64,000 nucleotides of DNA from the NCBI RefSeq assembly GCF_012726295.1, contig NZ_JABAOB010000003.1, positions 124,001 to 188,000 on the forward strand, read 5' to 3'. The notes below the pieces were generated by a model. The model was not told where the DNA came from, made no database searches, and worked only from the letters and a program-made list of their open reading frames with translations. A program made the position numbers and the translations under genes. Numbering within the stretch: the stretch's first letter is position 1; the number at the start of each line of letters is the position of its first letter. Below, piece by piece: positions 43,661-51,543 of this stretch. The DNA is from Chitinophaga sp. Ak27. GTDB taxonomy: Bacteria; Bacteroidota; Bacteroidia; Chitinophagales; Chitinophagaceae.

Positions 43661-44944
43661 ATGAAATTTGAACAATACAATATCTCTGCTGAAATAAAGG
43701 ACAGTCTGAAGGAAATGGGCTTTAAAAAGCCTACAGATATACAGTTTAAGGCCATTCCCTCTATTCTGAACGGGGATGATGTGATGGCGATTGCCCAAAC
43801 CGGCACCGGTAAAACGGCTGCTTTTGCCATTCCTATCCTGCATCGGCTCCAACAGCAGGACCGGCGTCACCGCAAAGTTCCTTACGAGGTAAAATGCCTG
43901 GTAATGGTGCCTACCCGTGAGCTGGCTATCCAGATTGCAGAGGTGTTCCAGGGTATTGCGCAGTATACCGACCTCCGTATCCTGGCGCTGGTAGGAGGCG
44001 TAGACCAGGGGCCCCAGATAAAAATGTTGGAAAAAGGCGTAGATGTACTCATTGCTACCCCCGGCCGTATGTTTGACCAGATTAACCAGGGGCATATAGA
44101 CCTGAGCCACACCCAAACACTGGTACTCGACGAAGCCGACCACATGCTCGATCTGGGCTTTATCCGGGATATCCGCGATGTGATTAAACATATTCCCCGC
44201 GAACACCAAACCCTTTTCTTTTCGGCTACCCTCAATAAGGATATCAAGGACCTGGCTTATTCTGTAGTGAATAATCCCATCCGCATACAGATATCTCCCA
44301 AAGACCCGGTATCCAAAAATGTAAGTCACGCGGTGGCCTACGTAGAAATGGACGATAAACGCTTCTTCCTGGAAAGATTGATCAAAGAATTCCCGGAAAG
44401 CAAGATCCTCGTATTTGTGCGTACCAAAGTACGGGCAGAACGCGTAATGGCGGCCATGGCCCGTATTGGTATCAAATCCATTACCATGCATGGCGGCAAG
44501 GAACAGGGCGATCGCCTCGACGTAATGGCAGCCTTCAAATCCGGCGATGTCAAGGTATTGATTACCACAGATGTAAATGCAAGAGGTATCGATATTCCCA
44601 ACGTAGACTATGTGGTGAATTACGATCTGCCCGACGTGGCGGAGAACTATGTGCACCGTGTAGGCCGTACGGGGCGTGGTGTACAGAAAGGACAGGCCGT
44701 GTCTTTCTGTAGTACAGAAGAAAAACCTATGCTGGAAACCATCCAGAAATTTTTAGGAAAGAATATTACGGAAATGACCATCAACAAAGATGATTACCGT
44801 GAAACGATCAGCTTCTCCGAAGATATTCCCAACGATAACTGGCAACTGTTGCTCGATCAGCATAACAAGGAAATGGATGAATTACAGAAGAAAGTGAAAA
44901 AACGTGCTGCGGCTACAGCGAAGAAGAAGGCGAAGAAGAAATAG
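43661..44944 (+). CDS. DEAD-box RNA helicase
   Basis: From the ATG at 43661 (427 aa) it has the full DEAD-box set: Q motif with FKKPTDIQ (21-28), motif I AQTGTGKT (45-52), DEAD in LVLDEADHML (near 155), SAT in FFSATLN, and motif VI HRVGRTGRG near 345. A Lys-rich tail (KKRAAATAKKKAKKK) helps RNA binding. It unwinds structured RNA, for example in ribosome assembly or cold growth, like the RhlE group. An in-frame ATG at 43556 would add 35 residues coded inside the inverted repeat and is unlikely. Confidence 0.94.
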   Translation: MKFEQYNISAEIKDSLKEMGFKKPTDIQFKAIPSILNGDDVMAIAQTGTGKTAAFAIPILHRLQQQDRRHRKVPYEVKCLVMVPTRELAIQIAEVFQGIAQYTDLRILALVGGVDQGPQIKMLEKGVDVLIATPGRMFDQINQGHIDLSHTQTLVLDEADHMLDLGFIRDIRDVIKHIPREHQTLFFSATLNKDIKDLAYSVVNNPIRIQISPKDPVSKNVSHAVAYVEMDDKRFFLERLIKEFPESKILVFVRTKVRAERVMAAMARIGIKSITMHGGKEQGDRLDVMAAFKSGDVKVLITTDVNARGIDIPNVDYVVNYDLPDVAENYVHRVGRTGRGVQKGQAVSFCSTEEKPMLETIQKFLGKNITEMTINKDDYRETISFSEDIPNDNWQLLLDQHNKEMDELQKKVKKRAAATAKKKAKKK

Positions 44945-44964
44945 TTTATTCGGAGATAAAGAAG

Positions 44965-44988
44965 AGAGGATGCCACACATCCTCTTTT
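44965..44988 (+). terminator. Helicase gene terminator
   Basis: AGAGGATG (44965-44972) pairs with CATCCTCT (44978-44985) around a 5-nt loop and is followed by a T-run, 20 bp after the stop codon. Confidence 0.8.
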
Positions 44989-45039
44989 GTTATGCCATAG
45001 CTAACGGAGATATTATATCCACGACATAATATAACAACA

Positions 45040-45060
45040 ATGCCGGCATTGCGCCGGCAT
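45040..45060. terminator. Hairpin between convergent helicase and yceI genes
   Basis: ATGCCGGC (45040-45047) pairs perfectly with GCCGGCAT (45053-45060). No strong T-run follows, but its place just past the exported YceI gene's stop suggests a terminator for that minus-strand unit. Confidence 0.55.
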
Positions 45061-45086
45061 CATTCCCTAATTATTTACAATCTCTT

Positions 45087-45674
45087 TTATTGCTTTACCG
45101 CTTCTACATTCACAGTAATGTCAACAGTAGGTGCTACTGCATATACACCGGAAGGTAATTTATCCGCATACTTTACACCAAAATCCAAACGGTTGATGGT
45201 AGTTTTAGCGGTGAAGCCAGCTCTTCTTAAGCCCCATGGATCTTTGATTACACCATTGTAGGTAACGTCAAAGGTTACACGTTTTGTAGTATTGCGAATG
45301 GTCAGATCAGCGAGGAGTAAGTATTTGTTGCCAGCTACTTTTTTCAGGGATACACTTTTTAAAGTGATGGCTGGATATTCGGCTACGTTAAAGAAGTCGT
45401 CTGTTTTCAGGTGACCATCACGTTGATCTACGCCAGTGGAAATGCTGCCGGCATCTACGGTGAAATCTACTTTTGCGTTCTGGAAGTTAGTGCTGTCGGT
45501 AGTTTCAATGGTACCATTGAATTTGTTGAAATGACCTTGCACATAGCTCAGTCCTAAGTGTTTTACACCAAAGATGATGCTGGTGTGTGCCGGATCGGCG
45601 TTCCATTTTACCTGAGCAAAAGAGGCGATACTGGCCAATACCAGGAGGGCCGTGAAAAAGAAACCTTTCTTCAT
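45087..45674 (-). CDS. YceI family protein (exported)
   Basis: This 195-aa protein has a signal peptide (MKKGFFFTALLVLASIASFAQ) and a YceI barrel: WNADPAHTSIIFGVKHLGLSYVQGHF, VDAGSISTGVDQRDGHLKTDDFFNVAEYPAI and the end YAVAPTVDITVNVEAVK. It binds a hydrophobic ligand such as a polyprenoid in the periplasm. It follows the doxX gene by 35 bp on the same strand, so the two form one unit with a palindromic MarR-type operator in front. It is the second YceI in this window. Confidence 0.92.
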   Translation of the reverse strand: MKKGFFFTALLVLASIASFAQVKWNADPAHTSIIFGVKHLGLSYVQGHFNKFNGTIETTDSTNFQNAKVDFTVDAGSISTGVDQRDGHLKTDDFFNVAEYPAITLKSVSLKKVAGNKYLLLADLTIRNTTKRVTFDVTYNGVIKDPWGLRRAGFTAKTTINRLDFGVKYADKLPSGVYAVAPTVDITVNVEAVKQ

Positions 45675-45709
45675 GATTTGTTTGTTTTAAAGAATATTAT
45701 AATGATGTT

Positions 45710-46144
45710 TTATTTTGAAAGCTGACGGTCTGCTGACCAGCGTCCGGCGCCTTTAATGATTAAGGCCAGGTTGATGCCGATGACCAGTAAGTGGTATTCA
45801 AATCCTTCACCTGCCTGTGTACCAGCCCAGTTCATAAAGAACCCGTTGGCGTGATGTACAGAAATGGCAACCAGCATAATAACGGTTAGCATAGCTGCCC
45901 ATAGGCGGGTGGTGAAACCCAGCAATATCAGCAAGGCGCCAATGCTCTCTGTGAAGATCACCAGGAAGGCCAGGATGGAAGGCGTACCGGAAGAGGTGAA
46001 ATAGTTCATGGTAGCTTTAAATCCATAACCTCCAAACATACCAAGCAACTTCTGGGCGCCGTGTGGTAATATTACCAGCGCTACGGTAATGCGTATAATA
46101 AAAGATACAATGTTGTCGTCTGTTTGCAATAATCGTTTGAACAT
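45710..46144 (-). CDS. DoxX family membrane protein
   Basis: This 144-aa protein has four membrane helices and the DoxX pattern: RITVALVILPHGAQKLLGMFGGYG near the start, FLVIFTESIGALLILLGF, and HHANGFFMNWAGTQAGEGFEYH. DoxX proteins are linked to terminal oxidases or thiol redox control, though the exact role varies. It is followed by the exported yceI gene and preceded by a perfect palindrome that matches the one in front of marR, so MarR probably controls it. DoxX with YceI is a common Bacteroidota pair. Confidence 0.9.
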   Translation of the reverse strand: MFKRLLQTDDNIVSFIIRITVALVILPHGAQKLLGMFGGYGFKATMNYFTSSGTPSILAFLVIFTESIGALLILLGFTTRLWAAMLTVIMLVAISVHHANGFFMNWAGTQAGEGFEYHLLVIGINLALIIKGAGRWSADRQLSK

Positions 46145-46178
46145 AAATGTAGGTTTTAAATTATCGTTGATACTTTTA

Positions 46179-46190
46179 TTGTATATACAA
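46179..46190. promoter_or_regulatory. Predicted MarR operator upstream of doxX
   Basis: TTGTATATACAA is a perfect 12-bp palindrome 35-46 bp before the doxX start codon. A near copy (TTGTTTATACAA) lies in front of marR. The shared, spaced palindrome suits a winged-helix MarR dimer; binding is inferred. Confidence 0.6.
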
Positions 46191-46208
46191 CTGTTAGGGC
46201 AAAAAAAA

Positions 46209-46661
46209 TCAACTTCTCAGTTTATCCAATAATTCATTGAGGAGAATGGCTTCTTCTTTCGTGATTTTCTTTGTCAGCTCTTTGTGACTCTTGTCCATCA
46301 AAGGGTCTAGCTCTTTTAATAAGTTCAGGCCCTTTTCTGTCACCTCAATTTCTACTTTCCGGCGATTGCTATCGCACTGCTTGCGAGTCAGCAGGCCTTT
46401 CTGACGCAACTTCTCTACCAATCTTGTCGCATTGCTCATCCGGTCCATCATACGCTCCTGTATGTCCAGCAAATTCAATGGCCTGGGATAGCTGCCACGA
46501 AGGATTCTTAATACATTAAACTGCTGAGGGGATAAGTCAAACTGCTTCAATATATGAGATGTCGCCACTTCCAGCCAGCTACCCGTGAATATGATATTCA
46601 GCATAGCATGTTGGTATTCATCCTTGAATTTTGTTTGTTTCAGTTCTTCCTCCAGTTTCAT
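46209..46661 (-). CDS. MarR family transcriptional regulator
   Basis: This 150-aa protein has the MarR winged helix-turn-helix: LSPQQFNVLRILRGSYPRPLNLLDIQERMMDRMSNATRLVEKL as helices 2-4 and KGLLTRKQCDSNRRKVEIEVTEKG as the wing. It lies directly upstream of doxX-yceI on the same strand (65-bp gap). Palindromes in front of marR and doxX suggest that it represses both itself and doxX-yceI, and lets go when a phenolic or oxidising ligand binds; the ligand is unknown. Its own promoter (46691-46698) is overlapped by the operator. Confidence 0.92.
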   Translation of the reverse strand: MKLEEELKQTKFKDEYQHAMLNIIFTGSWLEVATSHILKQFDLSPQQFNVLRILRGSYPRPLNLLDIQERMMDRMSNATRLVEKLRQKGLLTRKQCDSNRRKVEIEVTEKGLNLLKELDPLMDKSHKELTKKITKEEAILLNELLDKLRS

Positions 46662-46678
46662 AATTACATTTACAACTG

Positions 46679-46698
46679 TTGTTTATACAACAAAGGTA
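46679..46698 (-). promoter_or_regulatory. marR promoter (-7 TACCTTTG) with overlapping operator
   Basis: On the minus strand TACCTTTG (46698-46691) fits TAnnTTTG, and the near-palindrome TTGTATAAACAA (46690-46679) starts on the next base, where transcription would begin. This is a classic place for autorepression. The start codon is 18 bp past the operator. Confidence 0.6.
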
Positions 46699-46743
46699 GG
46701 TGTATTTTTTATTTCTCCAAATTTTTTAACAGCGTATTCTATA

Positions 46744-46780
46744 AAATAAGAAGGAAGACCTTAGGTCTTCCTTCTTATTT
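46744..46780. terminator. Perfect 17-bp terminator after the SDR gene
   Basis: Arms 46744-46760 and 46764-46780 are perfectly complementary around a 3-nt loop, with A/T-rich outer ends. The inner arm base is part of the SDR stop codon. It ends the SDR transcript and shields marR's promoter. Confidence 0.8.
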
Positions 46781-47520
46781 TAGCTGTTCAAACCGCCGTC
46801 TATCGTGAGTGCAGATCCATTAATATAACTGCTTTCCGGGCCGGCCAGGAAGCTCACCAGGTCAGCCACATCTTCTGCCTTCCCATAATGCCCCAATGCA
46901 ATGTGCTGGCGCTGGAAATCGGCATGCGGACCGTCTGCCGGATTCATATCGGTATCTACCGGACCCGGCTGTACCAGGTTGGTCGTAATACCACGGGTGC
47001 CCAGGTCGCGGGCCAGCCCCTTATTGAAGGAGATTAATGCCGATTTACTCATACTATACAGCGTACCATGCGGACCTACTACCCGGTCTGCCATACAGCT
47101 GCCAATGGTAATGATCCGGCCACCCGTACTCATGTGCGGTAACGCGGCCTGGGTACCTACAAATACAGCACGGGTATTCACTCCCATTACATGTTCATAA
47201 TCTTCGAGGGTGTATTCAGTAAATGCTTTCATAACCGCAGTACCGGCGTTATTAACAAGTATATCAATACGGCCATGTTGCGCAACGGTTTCATTCACCG
47301 ACGCAATCACTGCCGCGGGGTCAGCGCTGTCGGCCGCCAGGGTGCTTACTTTTTCTCCTTTGGCCGTTAGCTCCGCTACCAGCGCGGCAGCTGCCGCTGC
47401 TCCCTTTACATAGGTAAAAACAACTGTGGCGCCTTCTGCTGATAAGCGCTTTACAATGGCGGCACCCATACCACGACTTCCTCCTGTAACCAGGGCTATT
47501 TTATTTTCCAGACGTTTCAT
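46780..47520 (-). CDS. Short-chain dehydrogenase/reductase (3-oxoacyl-ACP reductase-like)
   Basis: This 246-aa protein is a classical SDR: the cofactor motif TGGSRGMGAAI (13-23), NNAGTAVMK (NNAG near 89-92), catalytic Ser in TIGSCMADR and the YSMSK motif (Tyr and Lys near 156 and 160), then VQPGPVDTDM. It uses NAD(P)H to reduce a keto group; the fatty-acid or other substrate is not fixed by sequence. A -7 box lies upstream. No related metabolic gene is next to it. Confidence 0.9.
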   Translation of the reverse strand: MKRLENKIALVTGGSRGMGAAIVKRLSAEGATVVFTYVKGAAAAAALVAELTAKGEKVSTLAADSADPAAVIASVNETVAQHGRIDILVNNAGTAVMKAFTEYTLEDYEHVMGVNTRAVFVGTQAALPHMSTGGRIITIGSCMADRVVGPHGTLYSMSKSALISFNKGLARDLGTRGITTNLVQPGPVDTDMNPADGPHADFQRQHIALGHYGKAEDVADLVSFLAGPESSYINGSALTIDGGLNS

Positions 47521-47539
47521 AAAAAATATTTTATGACAG

Positions 47540-47547
47540 CAAAGCTA
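47540..47547 (-). promoter_or_regulatory. -7 box of the SDR gene
   Basis: The minus strand reads TAGCTTTG, an exact TAnnTTTG match, 20 bp before the start codon. No clear -33 element is visible. Confidence 0.45.
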
Positions 47548-47604
47548 GCCTGGTCGCCGGTTGTAAAGAAGAGGAGTGTTAATTGTTAACTACTAACCTC
47601 TATG

Positions 47605-48126
47605 TTAGTTTTGTGTCTGCAGGTATCTTTCCCGGAGTATTTGCAGGTGATGCAGCTGGTGCCCAACGGTAGTAAATCCCAATGCGAGTACCGACATCTC
47701 TGTTTTCCAACTCATACCGGTTTGCTGCAGCACCTCATCGGAAAAGCTCTTGAACAGCGCGATGCTGGCCATGCGCACGGCCTTTAACTCCTCCAGTACC
47801 TCTGCAACACTGCGATGGTGGGTGGCTGCATGGGCAGCATATTCATCCTGGTCCATGCTGGGGGGGACCTGCTTGTCGCCCCGAGCAAACATCAGGGCCC
47901 GGAAAGTAAACACCCGTTCTGTATCAGTAATATGTTGCAACACTTCTTTTACAGTCCATTTGCCCGGTTCATAGGCATAGTTGCCCAGAGGTTCCAGCTG
48001 AGCTGCATCGAGAGTGGCTAGGTCTTTAAATGCCTGGTCCAGTGCGGTGTTAAGATCTGTGTCCGGCACCAGGGAAATATACCGGGTATAATAACCAGGA
48101 TCAGGAGAGATGGCATCTTTTTTCAT
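47605..48126 (-). CDS. DinB family protein
   Basis: This 173-aa protein is a full-length DinB/DfsB-type four-helix bundle: PGKWTVKEVLQHITDTERVFTFRALMFARGDKQ, then VAEVLEELKAVRMASIALF and FTTVGHQLHHLQILRERY. The His residues in ITDTERVF and GHQLHH could bind a metal, as in thiol S-transferases of this superfamily. The reaction is unknown. It stands alone, divergent from the GH78-like gene. Compare the truncated DinB copy at 39547. Confidence 0.85.
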   Translation of the reverse strand: MKKDAISPDPGYYTRYISLVPDTDLNTALDQAFKDLATLDAAQLEPLGNYAYEPGKWTVKEVLQHITDTERVFTFRALMFARGDKQVPPSMDQDEYAAHAATHHRSVAEVLEELKAVRMASIALFKSFSDEVLQQTGMSWKTEMSVLALGFTTVGHQLHHLQILRERYLQTQN

Positions 48127-48214
48127 CGGTGGTATTTTATTAAGTCAAGATACAAACAATTTTTACAGCCACCCGTCGCATCGGATAGTTATATAATGTT
48201 ATTATTATATTTAA

Positions 48215-48222
48215 TATATTTG
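48215..48222 (+). promoter_or_regulatory. -7 box of the rhamnosidase-like gene (TATATTTG)
   Basis: TATATTTG fits TAnnTTTG exactly, 45 bp before the ATG at 48267, inside an A/T-only stretch. No clear -33 TTG is seen at the right distance. Confidence 0.5.
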
Positions 48223-48266
48223 TGTATAACATATCCTGACTACCGATCACCTACAAGTACCCTGCT

Positions 48267-50486
48267 ATGAAATATTTGCTATTATGGGCATTAATAGGGC
48301 TTTCCGTTACTGCGTACGCACAAACGCCGGAAGCAACCAATACTATGCCCAGGCAATGGGATGCCAGCTGGATTAGTCCTGTTACCAACACCCCCTACGC
48401 CTACGGCGTTTATCTTTTCCGTAAACAGTTTTCACTGCTGAATTACTCAGGGCCTTTTATTATTCATTTGTCGGCCGACAACTACTACCGCCTGTATGTA
48501 AACGGGCGTTTCGCCGGCATGGGACCTGCCCGGTCCGACCCGGCCAACTGGTACTATGAAACGATGGATATCAGCCCTTACCTGAAATATGGTGATAACA
48601 GCCTGGCGATAGAAGTCATCAACTACGGTCCTGGCAGGCCGCAGGGACAATTTACGAAGGGTACTGCCCTGTTGGTGCAGGGACATCGTTCCCGGGAGGC
48701 CGCCATTATCAACACCGGCAGTACGCCATGGAGGGTAACGGAAGATGAAGCCTTTAACTTGCTGCCGGTAAAGCCTGGTGCCCGCTTCTATGGCGCGTTT
48801 CCGGGCGACAGTGTCGTAGCGCAATACCATCCCTGGGGATGGGAGCAAACAGCGTATAAAGATAGTAGCTGGGAGAAAGCGATAACCGTGGCCCCCCCGG
48901 TGCTGCAAGGCAGCAGCGCAGGAAATGGGCGCCTCCTTGCTCCCCGGCCCTTCGGGCCACTCTTACAGGAGCGGCAAAATTTTTCCCGGCTGGCATCCCA
49001 GCAAGGAGCAGCCGCTGATACCAACTTTTTAAAGGGCGCCGGTGCACTAACAATACCGGCTAAACGAAAAGTGTCTTTACTCCTCGATGCAGGGCAGCCT
49101 ACCACTGGTTTCCCGGAAATGCTAATCAGCGGCGGATTGGATGCTGCTATCCATATAACCTATAAAGCAATAGCAGATGGCAATGCAACGGTAAAGGATA
49201 TCGTTCGTCCTGATGGCGGAAACCGCCGCAGGGTCAGCGCTTCCGGATACCGCAGCTTTCGCTATGTACAGCTGGATATTGAAACAGGCAAAGCGCCGCT
49301 TATCCTGCACGATTACTTTAACGTATATACGCAGTATGGCTTGTCCGATAAATCTGCGTTTGCTGCCAATGCCAGGGCAGACTCGTTGTGGAATAACAGT
49401 AAGCGTATAACATTGCTGGGTGCGCAGGACAACCTCTATAACGATCCCTTCCAGGAACAATTACAGTATATCCAGGACGCACAAATACAGGGACTGGCAC
49501 TGGCATTTTTTTCGGGAGATCATCAGCTGTGGAGAAATGCTTTGCTGCAAACAGACCAGTCGCGCGTTCCGGAGGGCCTGGTGCGTGCCCGGTACCCGTC
49601 AGACGACCGCCAGGTAACGGTAACGGCTGCACTGTCCTGGGTAGGTGCTGTACAAGACTATCTTTTATATAAATCAGATAAGGCGCTGGCCAGGCAGGTA
49701 TATCCGGGTATTAAGAGCATCCTCGACTGGGTAGACCGTTATCCCGACGCCAGCACTGGCCTGCCGGGCTATATGCCTTATAAAGACAGCCTGCCGCTTT
49801 GTCCGCTAACAGCCCAATACCTGTACGCGTTAAGGCAGGCGGCCCTTATTGCCGGCTACTGCGATAAGCCAGGCGACTCCCTGTCCTGGTCCCGCAATGC
49901 CGACAAGCTCCGGGAAGTATTATACCAGCAATGCTATGATGCGGACAAAGGATGGTATGCAGAAACGCCAGGGGGGAAAAGCTATTCCCGCTACACCAAT
50001 GCCATGCTGGTGCTGGCGCAGGCGGTACCGCCAAGGCAGGTAAAGAGTATTATGCAACGTTTACTGAAAGAAGCATCGTCGCCACAGGAATCCTGGCGGG
50101 AGAAATACTATATTTTCAAAGCTATGCAGGAAACAGGTGTTACCGCTACTTTCCCGGCAGAACTGCAGGCGTTGCCGCCGCTACAGGAACAACAATACCA
50201 GTCAGCCTGTGCCGTCAGCAATATTTTCCTGCTGGGTATTATGGCGGGTATACAGTCAACCAGCTATGGTTTTAAAACGGTACTAATAGCGCCAGATCCG
50301 GGCGAGGCGCCCCATGTAAAGGCTGCCATGGCGCATCCGGATGGCGGCCTGCTGGAAGTAGACCTGGCATTTAAAAATAATCGTGTAACCGGCAACGTTA
50401 AATTGCCTTTCGGGATTACAGGAAAGTTCCGCTGGAGAAACAAGGAAATTACCCTGCATGGCGGGCCCCAGGAGATCAGCCTGTAA
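48267..50486 (+). CDS. Exported alpha-L-rhamnosidase-like glycoside hydrolase (GH78 type)
   Basis: This 739-aa protein has a signal peptide (to about AYAQ, residue 19), N-terminal beta-sandwich domains that start QWDASWISP and include IHLSADNYYRLYVNGRFAGMGPARSDPANWYYET, and a six-hairpin (alpha/alpha)6 catalytic domain. The catalytic area NDPFQEQLQYIQDAQIQ lines up with the acidic general-acid motif of GH78 relatives. It is expected to release terminal alpha-L-rhamnose. It lies upstream of the second SusC/SusD pair in the same direction but 1 kb away and with its own terminator, so cooperation is only possible. Confidence 0.85.
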   Translation: MKYLLLWALIGLSVTAYAQTPEATNTMPRQWDASWISPVTNTPYAYGVYLFRKQFSLLNYSGPFIIHLSADNYYRLYVNGRFAGMGPARSDPANWYYETMDISPYLKYGDNSLAIEVINYGPGRPQGQFTKGTALLVQGHRSREAAIINTGSTPWRVTEDEAFNLLPVKPGARFYGAFPGDSVVAQYHPWGWEQTAYKDSSWEKAITVAPPVLQGSSAGNGRLLAPRPFGPLLQERQNFSRLASQQGAAADTNFLKGAGALTIPAKRKVSLLLDAGQPTTGFPEMLISGGLDAAIHITYKAIADGNATVKDIVRPDGGNRRRVSASGYRSFRYVQLDIETGKAPLILHDYFNVYTQYGLSDKSAFAANARADSLWNNSKRITLLGAQDNLYNDPFQEQLQYIQDAQIQGLALAFFSGDHQLWRNALLQTDQSRVPEGLVRARYPSDDRQVTVTAALSWVGAVQDYLLYKSDKALARQVYPGIKSILDWVDRYPDASTGLPGYMPYKDSLPLCPLTAQYLYALRQAALIAGYCDKPGDSLSWSRNADKLREVLYQQCYDADKGWYAETPGGKSYSRYTNAMLVLAQAVPPRQVKSIMQRLLKEASSPQESWREKYYIFKAMQETGVTATFPAELQALPPLQEQQYQSACAVSNIFLLGIMAGIQSTSYGFKTVLIAPDPGEAPHVKAAMAHPDGGLLEVDLAFKNNRVTGNVKLPFGITGKFRWRNKEITLHGGPQEISL

Positions 50487-50500
50487 CAGGAGGCGTATAA

Positions 50501-50540
50501 AAACAGGAGGACGGTGGATAGCTCCACCGCCCTCCTGTTT
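50501..50540. terminator. Bidirectional 18-bp terminator
   Basis: Arms 50501-50518 and 50523-50540 pair with one G.T-type mismatch (AAACAGGAGG... outer end) around a 4-nt loop, with an outer T-run. It separates the convergent rhamnosidase and TMEM220 genes. Confidence 0.85.
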
Positions 50541-50559
50541 TCTATAAAGAGATATTTTC

Positions 50560-50946
50560 TCAGGCCCGGCCAGCCTTCATTTTCCGCTTGCCGTAAAAGT
50601 AATTCATCAACAATGCGCCAATGCAGATGAACAAACCGAAAAATTCACGGGTTTCTTCTATCCATGGTTTGGTGGCCTTCATCGTTTCAGCCAGGTTTTC
50701 TGCATTGTGTTTGGTAAACCAGTCCTCCACACCATTCTGATCAAAGAATTTATAGGTAGCATATGCCAGGTATACCAATATACCCGCTATATACCATTTG
50801 GGATAGAAACGTTGGCGGGCTGCCAGCCAGCAAAATACGGCAGCGTATAAATAGATAGGCATCCATACGTATGGATCGGGATCATTGTACTGTAAGCCGG
50901 CAAAGAGGACGAACATCAGGGAAAGGAAGATATTCAATGCTTTCAT
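50560..50946 (-). CDS. Transmembrane 220 (TMEM220) family protein
   Basis: From the ATG at 50944-50946 (128 aa) it has four membrane helices and the TMEM220 pattern: FAGLQYNDPDPYVWMPIYLYAAVFCW near the start, AYATYKFFDQNG, and WIEETREFFGLFICIGALLMNY. TMEM220 proteins occur from bacteria to animals; their role is unknown. The DP-rich QYNDPDP segment is the family's best-kept part. An ATG 14 codons upstream is less likely because it adds a Cys-rich stretch without relatives. Confidence 0.85.
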   Translation of the reverse strand: MKALNIFLSLMFVLFAGLQYNDPDPYVWMPIYLYAAVFCWLAARQRFYPKWYIAGILVYLAYATYKFFDQNGVEDWFTKHNAENLAETMKATKPWIEETREFFGLFICIGALLMNYFYGKRKMKAGRA

Positions 50947-51543
50947 GACATAAAAATTAGGGCTTAAACATACACAAAAGAATTTCAAAAGTGTATTTCC
51001 TTGTATTATTTTATCTCAGTAGTGCGGAATAGTGGAAGAATGACCCGCAAATTTGGCATTTTTAAAAAAAATGTTAAAGTAGCATTTGTACAGACTGGAA
51101 TAATGTTATATATTCGAAACCGATAACAGAATTCCACGTGAGAACCAAAATCTGAGTTAGAAAATGTTTGTAACAGTCGTCAAAGTTTCTCACACCCAGT
51201 AGTAATGTAGTCCATATCACTAAACAACTTTAAACGAAGATTCACATGAAATAACCATCATTTGATCAGCGGTGTTTGTTTTAGTTAATCAATGCTTTAA
51301 CGGTTATAATTTAATTGTTGAACAGACACTTTATTTCTTATTCAGCTCCATGTAGCGCATCATGCATGGTCGCCGGGTAGTTAATGCTTAAATACATCTA
51401 TCATCAATGACCTGTTATAGCCTACGCATAACAGGAAAGGGAGAGGTATGCAAGGTGGTGTCTGGTTAGCAGTGGAAGTATATACAAGAGGAACTCTTAT
51501 TTTCTAACCATTTTTTCTTAAACGTTACCCTTTAAATCACGTT
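50947..51543 (+). other. Long non-coding leader in front of the second susC
   Basis: No gene is seen in these 600 bp, which hold the promoters of TMEM220 (left) and susC (right). A hairpin with CCTGTTAT (51411-51418) and ATAACAGG (51428-51435) lies 110 bp before susC and might shape its leader mRNA. I recognise no riboswitch class and no clean TAnnTTTG box at a proper distance, so the start site could be far upstream. Confidence 0.5.

Noticed and set aside
43583-44656. A 357-codon minus-strand open frame inside the helicase gene
   Set aside because: It is the antisense of a clear DEAD-box helicase, rich in Tyr/His/Cys with no domain; a shadow frame.
50947-51543. Riboswitch in the long leader of the second susC
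   Set aside because: Only one simple hairpin was found; no known riboswitch core could be matched.
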